Below, piece after piece: positions 18,092 through 26,680 of a stretch of 64,000 bases of DNA. Under the pieces are notes generated by a model that saw only the letters and a list, made by a program, of their open reading frames with translations, was not told the origin of the DNA and did not search any database. The position numbers and the translations under genes were made by a program. This DNA comes from Sporosarcina jeotgali (GTDB lineage Bacteria; Bacillota; Bacilli; Bacillales_A; Planococcaceae), in the NCBI RefSeq assembly GCF_033304595.1, contig NZ_CP116341.1:1097001-1161000 (forward strand), written 5' to 3'. Each line of letters opens with the position of its first letter. Position 1 is the stretch's first letter.

Positions 18092-19381
18092 ATGTTCCAT
18101 AAAACCGAACTGCAATCTGGCGTGAATTTGTATACACGTCAGACCGCACAGTTTAAAACCGTAAGTGCAGCTATTAAATTTACAGCTCCTTTGACAGAAG
18201 AAACCGCTGCGGCACGCACAGTACTTGCTAATGTATTGGAGGATTCATCTGCGCGATATCCGACACGGACAAAGCTGAGACAGGCCTTAGAAGAACTTTA
18301 CGGTGCTGTATACTATACAGACACAGGTAAAAGAGGGAACGAGCATATCTTTACGGTATATGCAGAAAGTGTAAACGAAGAATATCTGCGTAATCCTGAC
18401 GTTCCTGTTTTTGAGCAGCTTTTAACACTTGTTACAGAGAGCTTATTTAAGCCTAATCTGGCAGATGGAATTTTTGACGAAACAATTGTTGATAGGGAAA
18501 AACAAACAATTATTGACCGAATCGGATCTATTTATAATGATAAAACCCGATATGCCAACAAACGAATGCTTGAACTCATACGCTCGGGTCAGCCGGCGTC
18601 TTTATCTTCTTCAGGAACAGAACAAACAGTTTCAGCTGTAACGAGCGAGTTGTTAAAAAAGACGTATGATCAAATGATGAATGAAGATACTATTGACATT
18701 TATATCTTAGGGGATGTTGATACGGAACAGCTGATAGATCGTGCACAAACACTATTCCCATTTGCAGAAGGAACACGTAAATCTGTGCCACCTGCTGCAT
18801 CGAATGTAAATAAGGGAGTATCTGCTGCTAAACATATCCGGGAAAAACAAGACATGAAGCAAGGCAAGCTGAACATGGCTTACAGTACGCCGGTAGGATT
18901 TAAGCATCCGGATTATCCGAAAATGCAAATGATGAACGGGGTATTAGGCGGATTTGCCCATAGTAAATTGTTTATCAATGTTCGTGAAAAAGAGAGTCTC
19001 GCTTATTATTGTTCGAGTTCTTATGCTTCCCATTATGGATTGCTTTATATCATGTCTGGAATTGATGCTGAACAAGAAGAGAAAACGGCTTCGCTGATTG
19101 ATCAGCAGGTAGAAGCACTGCGTAATGGTGATATTTCCGATTTGGAAATTCAACAAACACTTGCGCTATTATCAAACAGCATCCGCAGTTCGTTCGACTC
19201 TGCGAAAGGTCAGATTGAAATATATGACCAATATAAATTATTAGATGAAAACTTTACATCGGATAAGCTCATAGAGAAGTGGGAGCGTGTGACGAAAGAG
19301 GATATCCAGGAGATGGCTGCGTTATTAACAAAGGAAATCACGTATCTTCTTTCTGGTAGGGAGGCAATGAATCATGAATAA
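18092..19381 (+). CDS. ymfF: M16-like protein without the zinc motif (YmfF)
   Basis: A 429-residue member of the M16 peptidase superfamily that lacks HxxEH; the expected place reads VLANVLEDSS. It overlaps the start of ymfH, which does carry the zinc site. Pairing of an inactive M16 chain with an active one is known from mitochondrial processing peptidase and from bacterial two-subunit M16 enzymes, so YmfF is probably the non-catalytic partner. B. subtilis has the same pair. A GAGGTG site lies 9 bases before the ATG. Confidence 0.88.
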   Translation: MFHKTELQSGVNLYTRQTAQFKTVSAAIKFTAPLTEETAAARTVLANVLEDSSARYPTRTKLRQALEELYGAVYYTDTGKRGNEHIFTVYAESVNEEYLRNPDVPVFEQLLTLVTESLFKPNLADGIFDETIVDREKQTIIDRIGSIYNDKTRYANKRMLELIRSGQPASLSSSGTEQTVSAVTSELLKKTYDQMMNEDTIDIYILGDVDTEQLIDRAQTLFPFAEGTRKSVPPAASNVNKGVSAAKHIREKQDMKQGKLNMAYSTPVGFKHPDYPKMQMMNGVLGGFAHSKLFINVREKESLAYYCSSSYASHYGLLYIMSGIDAEQEEKTASLIDQQVEALRNGDISDLEIQQTLALLSNSIRSSFDSAKGQIEIYDQYKLLDENFTSDKLIEKWERVTKEDIQEMAALLTKEITYLLSGREAMNHE

Positions 19382-20672
19382 AATTCACTTTGATCAGCTT
19401 CAGGAAACGCTTTATCATCAAAAACTTGATAACGGACTTAATGTCTATGTCCTCCCGAAGGAAGGGTTTTCAAAAACGTATGTAACATTTACTACGAAGT
19501 ATGGTTCGGTGGATCGTACGTTCATACCGCGCGGAGGTAAAGAACTCGTAACTGTGCCAGACGGAATTGCCCATTTCTTAGAACATAAAATGTTTGAAAA
19601 AGAAGATGGAGATGTGTTCCAGCAGTTCAGTCAAAACGCAGCTGCGGCAAATGCGTTCACTTCTTTTACTCGGACCTCGTATTTGTTTTCATCGACATCT
19701 GAGTTATATGAGAATACAAAAACTTTGCTTGACTTTGTTCAGCAGCCATATTTCACTGAAAAAACGGTGGAGAAAGAAAAAGGAATCATTGCGCAAGAGA
19801 TTACGATGTATGATGACCAGGCAGATTGGCGCCAATACTTTGGTACGATCGAAAACTTGTTTGAAAATCATCCAGTCCGAATTGACATTGCGGGAACTGT
19901 AGAAACGATTCAAGATATTACTGCGGAGCATCTGTACGAGTGCTATGAAACTTTTTACCATCCATCCAACATGGTTTTCTTTGCAGTAGGGAATGTAGAT
20001 CCTGAAGAAATGCTGAAGTTTGTGGAGCAAGATCAGCAAGCGAAATCTTTCGAATCACCTGAACCTGTTGTTCGCAGTTTCCCGAGTGAGCCAGATTACG
20101 CCGCAAAAAAACGCAGTGAGCTGTATATGGATGTCTCTAAACCTAAATTGATGATCGGCACAAAATGCCGGAATACAGACATGTCTGGAAAAGAAATGCT
20201 GATTCGAGAGTTAGCATCCGATGTAACACTGGATATATTGTTCGGCAGATCTTCTGACTTCTTTACGAAGGCTTACAACGAAGGATTGATTGATGAATCG
20301 TTCTCCTATGAATTCAATCTGGAAAACGGATTTGGATTCGCGGCAATTGGTTCTGATACTGAAAAGCCTGAAGAACTTGAAAAACTAATCAAAAGTGTTT
20401 TTGAGGATGCAAAAAATAATTGGTCAATTACAGATGAGCAGCTTGAGCGAATTCGCAAGAAGCGAATCGGCTTATTTATGAGGGCTTTGAATTCTCCAGA
20501 GTATATAGCCAATCAGTTCACTCATTATAATTTTAATGAGATGAATTTGTTCGACGTTGTACCGGTGTTGGAAGGACTGACAACAGACCAGTTGAAATCA
20601 GCTTTTGAAGACCTTTATTATGAAGACGGACAAACGACCATGACAATCTATCCATCGGAGAAGTCTGAGTGA
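19374..20672 (+). CDS. ymfH: M16 family zinc peptidase (YmfH)
   Basis: A 432-residue M16 peptidase with the intact inverted zinc motif H67-F-L-E70-H71 (GIAHFLEHKMFE). The downstream region with GIIAQEITMYDD supplies the third zinc ligand glutamate. Its ATG overlaps the end of ymfF by 8 bases, and its stop overlaps ymfI by 4 bases, so the three genes are tightly coupled. The likely complex is a YmfF/YmfH heterodimer; the substrate is unknown. Confidence 0.92.
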   Translation: MNKIHFDQLQETLYHQKLDNGLNVYVLPKEGFSKTYVTFTTKYGSVDRTFIPRGGKELVTVPDGIAHFLEHKMFEKEDGDVFQQFSQNAAAANAFTSFTRTSYLFSSTSELYENTKTLLDFVQQPYFTEKTVEKEKGIIAQEITMYDDQADWRQYFGTIENLFENHPVRIDIAGTVETIQDITAEHLYECYETFYHPSNMVFFAVGNVDPEEMLKFVEQDQQAKSFESPEPVVRSFPSEPDYAAKKRSELYMDVSKPKLMIGTKCRNTDMSGKEMLIRELASDVTLDILFGRSSDFFTKAYNEGLIDESFSYEFNLENGFGFAAIGSDTEKPEELEKLIKSVFEDAKNNWSITDEQLERIRKKRIGLFMRALNSPEYIANQFTHYNFNEMNLFDVVPVLEGLTTDQLKSAFEDLYYEDGQTTMTIYPSEKSE

Positions 20673-21403
20673 GCAGCGGACGCCGGGCTCTTGTGCTCGG
20701 TGCGTCCGGCGGAATTGGTGAAGCTATCTGTGAAAAGTTAGCTTCTGAAGGCTGGTCATTATATTTGCATTACAACAATGGCCAGCATACGGTCAATAAG
20801 CTTCAACAAGTTCTCACCAAGAATTATCCGTCTGGTGAATTTCAATGTGTTCAATCAGATTTAAGTCAGCTGGGAGCAGCCGAACGTTTAGCTGCTCAGA
20901 CGACTGACGTTCAGGCAATTATTGTAGCGAATGGTCAATCGATGCTGAAACTTTTATCGGAGACAACCGAAGAAGAGATGGAATCATTATGGCGTGTCCA
21001 TGTTCAAAATCCAGTTCGCTTGATAAGTTTACTTTCTGCTGGTTTGCGTTCCTATTCAGTTTCATATGTCGTCTTCATAGGCTCTATATGGGGCAGTACA
21101 GGTGCTGCAGGTGAAGTGATGTACTCAAGTGTCAAAGGTGCGCAGCATGCGTTTGTCAAAGCTTATGCAAAAGAAGCTGCGTATGGCGGAATTCGGGTGA
21201 ATGGTATTGCGCCGGGGTGGATTGAAACGCGAATGAATGAAGAAATTCCCGAAGAAGAAAGAGCGATGGTAATGGAGGAAATCCCATTAATGATCCCTGG
21301 AAGACCTGCAGAAGTAGCTGATTTGGTCAACTTTTTAACGAGCGGCAAAGCCGATTATATGACTGGGGAGATCTTGAAGTTGAACGGCGGCTGGTATATC
21401 TGA
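20669..21403 (+). CDS. ymfI: SDR-family reductase, EF-P 5-aminopentanone reductase type (YmfI)
   Basis: A 244-residue short-chain dehydrogenase/reductase. The NADP-binding GASGGIGEAI motif is at the N-terminus. The catalytic triad is visible as IGSIWG serine and the Y-x-x-x-K of YSSVKGAQHA. B. subtilis YmfI was shown to finish the 5-aminopentanol modification of elongation factor P, and this gene holds the same position after ymfH. A FabG-like ketoacyl reductase is the general alternative. It starts at GTG 20669, sharing the GTGA overlap with the ymfH stop. Confidence 0.85.
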   Translation: MSSGRRALVLGASGGIGEAICEKLASEGWSLYLHYNNGQHTVNKLQQVLTKNYPSGEFQCVQSDLSQLGAAERLAAQTTDVQAIIVANGQSMLKLLSETTEEEMESLWRVHVQNPVRLISLLSAGLRSYSVSYVVFIGSIWGSTGAAGEVMYSSVKGAQHAFVKAYAKEAAYGGIRVNGIAPGWIETRMNEEIPEEERAMVMEEIPLMIPGRPAEVADLVNFLTSGKADYMTGEILKLNGGWYI

Positions 21404-21540
21404 CCAGTTCCATGCCAACCGGGTCTCCTTGTTTTAGTTTTTCGCTTTCACTCAAGCACTAATTCAGCTATTATAGAAACTAAGCTGTTGTTTTTTGCGT
21501 CCTATCCAATGAGTGGTGAACAGACAAAGGAGTGATTCCA

Positions 21541-22338
21541 TTGGGTGAGTGGTATCTGGAATACAATTTGCAAGTGAATCGTCCCGGTCTTTTGGGGGAT
21601 ATTGCTACATTGCTGGGGATGCTCCGAGTCAACATTGTTACCATTAATGGAGTAGATGGCAATACGCGCGGGATGCTTGTACGAACAGAAGATGATGACC
21701 AAATCAGACGGTTTGAATTAATCGCCTCAACGATGGAACAAATTGAAATCCGTAAGATTAGAGAACCGAAGTTACGGGACGTTCTCGCTGTACGCCACGG
21801 AAGGTATATCCAGCGTACTGTCGATGATCGCAAAACATTTAGATTCCTTCGCAGTGAGTTGGGGGTTCTCGTAGACTTCATGGCAGAAATCTTTAAAACA
21901 GATGGACATAAGCTCGTCGGGATTCGGGGAATGCCGCGTGTTGGAAAAACGGAATCTGTTGTCGCTGCAAGTGTCTGTGCAAACAAAAAGTGGATTTTTC
22001 TTTCATCAACGATGATTAAACAGACAGTCCGCAACAGTTTAATGGGTGATGAATTTTCAAAAGATAATATTTTCATTTTAGACGGGATTGTTACGAGGAA
22101 GGCTGAAGATGAACGTCATATGCAATTAGTTCGTGAAATGATGCGGCTCCCTTCAACAAAAGTTGTCGAGCATCCTGACATGTTCGTTCAGCACTCCGAA
22201 TACTCAATCGAAGATTTTGATTACATTATCGAACTGCGTACAACACCCGAACAGGAGATTACATACGAGGTCATTCAAAACAACGGGATGATTTCTGGCC
22301 GTGATGGCGCGGGCGGCTTTGGAATGTTCAATTTTTAA
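21541..22338 (+). CDS. ymfK: DUF3388 protein YmfK with ACT-like domain and P-loop-like motif
   Basis: A 265-residue protein. Residues ~4-75 have the pattern of an ACT ligand-binding domain (WYLEYNLQVNRPGLLGDI then a second strand around NIVTINGV). The central part holds GMPRVGKTE at ~130-138, resembling a Walker A loop. B. subtilis YmfK occupies the same locus and has no established function. The start is TTG 21541, a few bases after AAGGAGTGA. rodZ follows after 18 bases, suggesting shared transcription. YmfJ, which lies between ymfI and ymfK in B. subtilis, is missing. Confidence 0.8.
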   Translation: MGEWYLEYNLQVNRPGLLGDIATLLGMLRVNIVTINGVDGNTRGMLVRTEDDDQIRRFELIASTMEQIEIRKIREPKLRDVLAVRHGRYIQRTVDDRKTFRFLRSELGVLVDFMAEIFKTDGHKLVGIRGMPRVGKTESVVAASVCANKKWIFLSSTMIKQTVRNSLMGDEFSKDNIFILDGIVTRKAEDERHMQLVREMMRLPSTKVVEHPDMFVQHSEYSIEDFDYIIELRTTPEQEITYEVIQNNGMISGRDGAGGFGMFNF

Positions 22339-22356
22339 AACAGGCAGGTGATAAAG

Positions 22357-23256
22357 TTGTCCGGTTTAGGCGATCGCCTTAAAGAGGCGAGAAAAGCAAA
22401 AGGATATACCTTGGATGACTTACAAGCAATTACTAAGATTCAGAAACGGTATTTGGCTGGAATTGAAAACGAAGACTACAGTATGATGCCTGGTTCATTT
22501 TATGTTCGGGCATTCATAAAGCAATACGCTGAAGCAGTCGGGCTTGATGCACAAGAAATGTTGTCATTATATCGTGAAAACGAATCCTCAGAACAAATGA
22601 AAGAAGAGGAAATTCAACGAAGTGCACCCCAGCTGTCACAAAAAGCAGGGTATATGAAATCCGGCAGAATGAATGAAGTTCTTCCTAAAATCATTGCTGC
22701 TCTGTTTATCATCGTCATTCTTGCTGTTGTTATTTTTCTTTATAAACACCAGGCAAATACACCGAAACCTGAAGTAGGAACATCCGATGAGATTACAGTT
22801 GATAACAACAAACCTGATGATTCTAAATCAGATGGAAACAAAGGTGAGGAAGGCAAAGATGCGGATTCTAAAGAAGATGCAAATAAGCCGAACGAGCCAG
22901 AAGAAGAACCTGAGGAAGAACCAGCTCCTGAACAGACGCTTACACAAGGCGCTGTAAACGGTGAAACAACAACGTTCACACTGGAAAATGCAGATACCTT
23001 CAATTTATCCGTCAAAGTGAAAGATGGCGGCGAATCATGGATTGGAGTAACCAATCAAAATGGGCAAGAACTTCTTCCTAACGGCGCACGCGTAATGAAA
23101 AACGGGGAAGAAGCTGAGCTTGACTTAGCGGACCAGCAATCTGTAAGAATTCGTGTAGCGCGTACTCAATTTACTGAGATTCTTGTGAATGGTCAATCAC
23201 TAACTTATCCCAATGATAATATGATTCAAAATATCGTTATTGAATATAAAAAATGA
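22357..23256 (+). CDS. rodZ: RodZ-like cell-shape protein (YmfM)
   Basis: A 299-residue bitopic protein. A cytoplasmic helix-turn-helix domain occupies residues 1-75 (LKEARKAKGYTLDDLQ), as in RodZ, which binds MreB and helps place the elongation machinery. A single membrane helix spans ~111-129. It is followed by a strongly acidic Asp/Glu/Lys/Pro linker (~140-190) and a C-terminal DUF4115-type beta domain outside the cell. TTG 22357 is chosen because AGGTGAT is 5 bases upstream and it gives the family N-terminus; GTG 22348 lies inside that site. Two terminators follow. Confidence 0.9.
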   Translation: MSGLGDRLKEARKAKGYTLDDLQAITKIQKRYLAGIENEDYSMMPGSFYVRAFIKQYAEAVGLDAQEMLSLYRENESSEQMKEEEIQRSAPQLSQKAGYMKSGRMNEVLPKIIAALFIIVILAVVIFLYKHQANTPKPEVGTSDEITVDNNKPDDSKSDGNKGEEGKDADSKEDANKPNEPEEEPEEEPAPEQTLTQGAVNGETTTFTLENADTFNLSVKVKDGGESWIGVTNQNGQELLPNGARVMKNGEEAELDLADQQSVRIRVARTQFTEILVNGQSLTYPNDNMIQNIVIEYKK

Positions 23257-23260
23257 GAAT

Positions 23261-23285
23261 AGTCATCTGCGAAGATGACTTTTTT
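23261..23285 (+). terminator. First terminator after rodZ
   Basis: AGTCATCT-GCGA-AGATGACT is a perfect 8-base-pair stem followed by TTTTTC. Confidence 0.92.
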
Positions 23286-23290
23286 CTTTA

Positions 23291-23315
23291 AGCCCTGCTG
23301 GAAGGCAGGGCTTTT
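23291..23315 (+). terminator. Second, tandem terminator after rodZ
   Basis: AGCCCTGC-TGGAAG-GCAGGGCT forms another perfect 8-base-pair stem followed by TTT. It starts 6 bases after the first hairpin. Confidence 0.8.
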
Positions 23316-23353
23316 CAAAGAGTAAATCTAAGGAAAAGAGGGTGTATTACACT

Positions 23354-23932
23354 ATGAACTTACCGAATAAAATAACCGTTTCGCGCGTCTTGCTAATTCC
23401 GGTATTTATCGTATTTATGTTGGCGGACTTTGGAATGGGACAGCTGACAATCGGCGGTGCTACAATGCCGATTGAGCAATTTATTGGCGGTCTTATATTC
23501 ATATTTGCTTCTGCAACAGATTGGCTGGATGGATACATTGCGCGGAAAAACAACCTAGTTACCAATATGGGAAAGTTTTTGGATCCGTTAGCTGACAAAT
23601 TGCTCGTCTCTGCGGCATTTATCATATTAGTTGAATTCGGATTAGCCCCTTCATGGGTTGTCATAATTATCATTAGCCGGGAATTTGCGGTTACTGGATT
23701 GCGACTTCTATTAGCAGGTGAAGGAGAAGTGGTAGCTGCTAATCAGCTGGGGAAAATTAAAACTGTCACTCAAATTTTAGCGATTTCATCTTTACTTTTG
23801 AATAATATTTTCTTTGAAGCTATTCACGTTCCTTTTGGAACAATCATGTTGTACATTTGTTTGTTCTTCACAATATGGTCAGGCTTAGATTACTTCATGA
23901 AAAACAAGAGCGTCCTTACGAAATCGATGTAA
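23354..23932 (+). CDS. pgsA: CDP-diacylglycerol-glycerol-3-phosphate 3-phosphatidyltransferase
   Basis: A 192-residue membrane enzyme that makes phosphatidylglycerol phosphate, the precursor of phosphatidylglycerol and cardiolipin. The complete CDP-alcohol phosphotransferase signature is visible: D56, D59-G60, A63-R64, G73, D77 and D81. Several hydrophobic helices surround it. ATG 23354 gives the typical MNLPNKITVSR start; the in-frame ATG at 23342 lacks a good ribosome site. pgsA-cinA-recA is a conserved Bacillales order. Confidence 0.96.
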   Translation: MNLPNKITVSRVLLIPVFIVFMLADFGMGQLTIGGATMPIEQFIGGLIFIFASATDWLDGYIARKNNLVTNMGKFLDPLADKLLVSAAFIILVEFGLAPSWVVIIIISREFAVTGLRLLLAGEGEVVAANQLGKIKTVTQILAISSLLLNNIFFEAIHVPFGTIMLYICLFFTIWSGLDYFMKNKSVLTKSM

Positions 23933-23947
23933 AGAGGGAGATTGTTC

Positions 23948-25198
23948 ATGCGAGCAGAAATCATAGCAGTTGGATCCGAGTTATTGCTCGGTCAAATAAC
24001 CAATACAAATGCAAAATTCATGTCTGCACAACTTGCTGATATCGGAGTGGATGTACATTATCAAACAGTCGTTGGAGATAATCCGGCGCGGTTGGAAGAA
24101 ACAATTCGAATTGCTGAGGGCAGAGCAGATCTAATCATCTTCTCAGGCGGATTAGGACCGACTAAAGATGATTTAACAAAAGAGACCATAGCACGGCATG
24201 CAGGGGTTGAGCTAGAATCCAACAAACAGGCATTGCAGTCGATCGAAGCGTATTTTGAACGTACGGGCAGACCAATGACTGAAAACAATAAAAAGCAGGC
24301 GCTCGTTTTGAAAGATTCTGTTGTGCTGGAAAATCGATATGGGATGGCCCCTGGAATGGCAATTACGGTGAATGAAAAAACCTATATGCTATTGCCAGGA
24401 CCTCCGCATGAAATGGAGCCGATGTTCCGAGACGAGGGAATCCCATATTTACAGCGACTGTCAGGCAGTAAGGAAATTATTGTTTCGACTGTTGTAAAGT
24501 TTTTTGGAATTGGAGAAGCAGAACTTGAGCATAAAGTGCAAGACTTGTTGGATTCTCAAACCAACCCGACCATTGCGCCTTTAGCTTCAAAAGATGCGGT
24601 GACACTTCGGATAACTGCCAAAGCTAAAACGGCTGAAGCTGCACACAGTTTAATTGAGCCGGTTCTATCTGAACTGCATAACCAAGCTGGAGAATTTATT
24701 TATGGAATAAATGAAGATACGCTGTCCTCCAAAGCGGCATCATTACTAATCAGTGCAGGTCTATCAATTTCAGCAGCAGAAAGTTTAACCGCGGGACTTT
24801 TCACTGCATTGCTTGCGGAAGAACCTGGTATTAGTGCCTCTTTAAAAGGCGGTATGACAGTTTATGATGTACAAGCTAAAATAGAGCAGCTTGGATTAGA
24901 TAGAAAACGAATCGAAACTTACGGTACGGTTAGCTCTGAATGTGCGGAAGCATTAGCAGAAAGAATCCGTGAATATTTCCATACAGATATCGGAATCGGG
25001 TTAACTGGCGCCGCTGGACCGGATACACATGATGGAAAACCTGCGGGAACGGTTTGGATAGGTCTCGCCTTCAAAGATAGAACGAAATCGTATCAGCTTC
25101 GGTTATCTGGATCCCGTAACACCAATCGTTTGCGTGCAGCGAACTTCGCTTTATATTATCTCATTCGCGAGCTGGAAACGATAAAGAGTCAAAATTGA
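23948..25198 (+). CDS. cinA: CinA, competence/damage-inducible protein and NMN amidohydrolase family
   Basis: At 416 residues the protein matches B. subtilis CinA. The N-terminal half is a MoeA/MogA-like domain (IIAVGSELLLGQI, FSGGLGPTKDD), associated with ADP-ribose pyrophosphatase activity in this family. The C-terminal half (AAESLTAG, GLTGAAGPDTHDG) is the CinA/PncC domain that deamidates nicotinamide mononucleotide. ATG 23948 has an AGAGGGAG site 7 bases upstream; the in-frame TTG at 23942 is too close to it. The gene lies 15 bases after pgsA and just upstream of recA. Confidence 0.94.
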   Translation: MRAEIIAVGSELLLGQITNTNAKFMSAQLADIGVDVHYQTVVGDNPARLEETIRIAEGRADLIIFSGGLGPTKDDLTKETIARHAGVELESNKQALQSIEAYFERTGRPMTENNKKQALVLKDSVVLENRYGMAPGMAITVNEKTYMLLPGPPHEMEPMFRDEGIPYLQRLSGSKEIIVSTVVKFFGIGEAELEHKVQDLLDSQTNPTIAPLASKDAVTLRITAKAKTAEAAHSLIEPVLSELHNQAGEFIYGINEDTLSSKAASLLISAGLSISAAESLTAGLFTALLAEEPGISASLKGGMTVYDVQAKIEQLGLDRKRIETYGTVSSECAEALAERIREYFHTDIGIGLTGAAGPDTHDGKPAGTVWIGLAFKDRTKSYQLRLSGSRNTNRLRAANFALYYLIRELETIKSQN

Positions 25199-25207
25199 AA
25201 TATACCT

Positions 25208-25261
25208 TGAATTCTCAATTAAAATTCAAATACAAGCTGAATTCTCAATTAAAATGAGAAT
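25208..25261 (+). repeat. 30-bp-spaced direct repeat with inverted repeats upstream of recA
   Basis: TGAATTCTCAATTAAAAT occurs at 25208-25225 and again, identically, at 25238-25255. The first copy extends to an inverted repeat TTGAATT/AATTCAA (25207-25229). The second extends to ATTCTCA/TGAGAAT (25241-25261). Neither is followed by a T-run, so they do not look like terminators. The function is unknown; operator or AT-rich UP-like sequence are possibilities. Confidence 0.75.
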
Positions 25262-25275
25262 CTATAATAAAAAGT

Positions 25276-25289
25276 CGAATACTCGTTCG
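25276..25289 (+). promoter_or_regulatory. LexA (SOS) box of recA
   Basis: CGAATACTCGTTCG matches the Bacillus SOS consensus CGAACnnnnGTTCG at 9 of 10 fixed positions. It sits just upstream of the recA promoter. LexA from this window would repress recA here until DNA damage. Confidence 0.85.
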
Positions 25290-25297
25290 CTTTTTTC

Positions 25298-25326
25298 TTG
25301 TTTATTTTTCTCATAAGGAGTATAGT
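25298..25326 (+). promoter_or_regulatory. sigma-A promoter of recA
   Basis: TTGTTT (25298-25303), 17 bases, TATAGT (25321-25326). A second possible -10, TATAAT, lies at 25263-25268, upstream of the SOS box. Confidence 0.65.
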
Positions 25327-25364
25327 AGAGACAGATAGAAAACACCTTGAAGGAGGAATTATTT

Positions 25365-26423
25365 TTGAGCGAACGCAAAGCGGCTTTAGATCAAGCACTT
25401 AAACAAATAGAAAAACAGTTTGGAAAAGGCTCTGTCATGAAACTGGGCGAGAAGACAGATAGAGAGATTTCCACATCATCGACTGGATCACTTGCACTTG
25501 ACTCTGCACTTGGGGTTGGCGGATATCCAAGAGGACGTGTCATTGAAATTTACGGACCAGAAAGTTCAGGTAAAACGACAGTTTCACTTCACGCAATTGC
25601 AGAAGTTCAAGCTGCAGGAGGAACAGCTGCTTTTATTGACGCGGAGCATGCGCTGGATCCTGTCTATGCACAAAAACTTGGAGTGGATATCGATGAGCTT
25701 CTATTATCACAGCCGGATACAGGAGAGCAGGCACTAGAAATCGCAGAAGCTCTTGTACGAAGCGGTGCAGTTGAAATCATCGTTATTGACTCTGTTGCTG
25801 CTCTAGTACCTAAAGCGGAAATTGAAGGAGAAATGGGAGACTCCCACGTAGGTTTACAAGCACGTTTGATGTCTCAAGCTTTACGTAAACTCTCCGGTGC
25901 TATTAACAAATCGAAAACGATTGCTGTCTTCATCAACCAAATTCGAGAAAAAGTCGGAGTTATGTTCGGTAACCCTGAAGTCACTCCGGGTGGACGCGCA
26001 CTTAAATTCTACGCTTCTGTCAGACTTGAAGTTCGACGCGGTGAAGCGATTAAACACGGAAACGAAATCATGGGTAATAAAACTAGAATTCGTGTTGTGA
26101 AGAACAAAGTGGCACCGCCTTTCCGTACAGCTGAAGTAGATATCATGTATGGAGAAGGTATTTCCAAAGAAGGCGAAATCGTCGACTTAGGTGTTGAAGT
26201 GGAAGTCGTTCAGAAGAGCGGGGCGTGGTATTCTTATGAAGGTGAGCGTATGGGACAAGGTCGTGAAAACGCGAAGCAGTTCTTAAAAGAAAACCCGGCG
26301 ATTCGTGCGGAAATTTCCGATAAAATTCGCAGCAGTTATGGATTGAATAGTGATAATTATGTAATCGCAGCTCACGAGTCAGAGGATGAAGATGAGTTAG
26401 AGCTATTTGAAGAAAAAGAATAA
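25365..26423 (+). CDS. recA: Recombinase RecA
   Basis: A 352-residue strand-exchange protein that also triggers LexA self-cleavage. Walker A GPESSGKT lies at 64-71, Walker [11 protein letters not shown] around 140, and the DNA-binding loop region [20 protein letters not shown] is intact. The C-terminus is acidic, as usual. The real start is TTG 25365, 8 to 9 bases after AAGGAGG, giving the canonical [10 protein letters not shown]; an upstream TTG at 25347 falls inside the ribosome site. Expression is under an SOS box. Confidence 0.98.
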   Translation: MSERKAALDQALKQIEKQFGKGSVMKLGEKTDREISTSSTGSLALDSALGVGGYPRGRVIEIYGPESSGKTTVSLHAIAEVQAAGGTAAFIDAEHALDPVYAQKLGVDIDELLLSQPDTGEQALEIAEALVRSGAVEIIVIDSVAALVPKAEIEGEMGDSHVGLQARLMSQALRKLSGAINKSKTIAVFINQIREKVGVMFGNPEVTPGGRALKFYASVRLEVRRGEAIKHGNEIMGNKTRIRVVKNKVAPPFRTAEVDIMYGEGISKEGEIVDLGVEVEVVQKSGAWYSYEGERMGQGRENAKQFLKENPAIRAEISDKIRSSYGLNSDNYVIAAHESEDEDELELFEEKE

Positions 26424-26442
26424 CACGATACTGCATGATCCA

Positions 26443-26478
26443 AAGCCGGCTTTCCTCTTGGAGGGAAGCCGGCTTTTC
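26443..26478 (+). terminator. Terminator of recA
   Basis: AAGCCGGCTTTCCTC-TTG-GAGGGAAGCCGGCTT is a 15-base-pair stem with one G-T wobble, followed by a short T-run. Confidence 0.93.
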
Positions 26479-26546
26479 AAAAACTTTTTCTTTACCACTG
26501 CGTCCATTCGGCACTGTAGAATCATAGTGTCATCACTTCTCACGTC

Positions 26547-26589
26547 TTGACATGGGAATATGACACCGATACAATTAGAGTTGTATAAT
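26547..26589 (+). promoter_or_regulatory. Two overlapping promoters of rny
   Basis: TTGACA (26547-26552) with TACAAT (26570-26575) at 17-base spacing is a near-consensus sigma-A promoter. A second perfect TATAAT lies at 26584-26589 with ATGACA as a possible -35 (18-base spacing). About 90 bases of leader remain before rny. Confidence 0.75.
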
Positions 26590-26680
26590 TCTCACCATTT
26601 GAAAAGAATTTGGCGGTATGTTGAAAGTTAATGTACAAGCTGACTGAAAATGAAAAAATAAGCAAGAGGAGGTGACCTGA

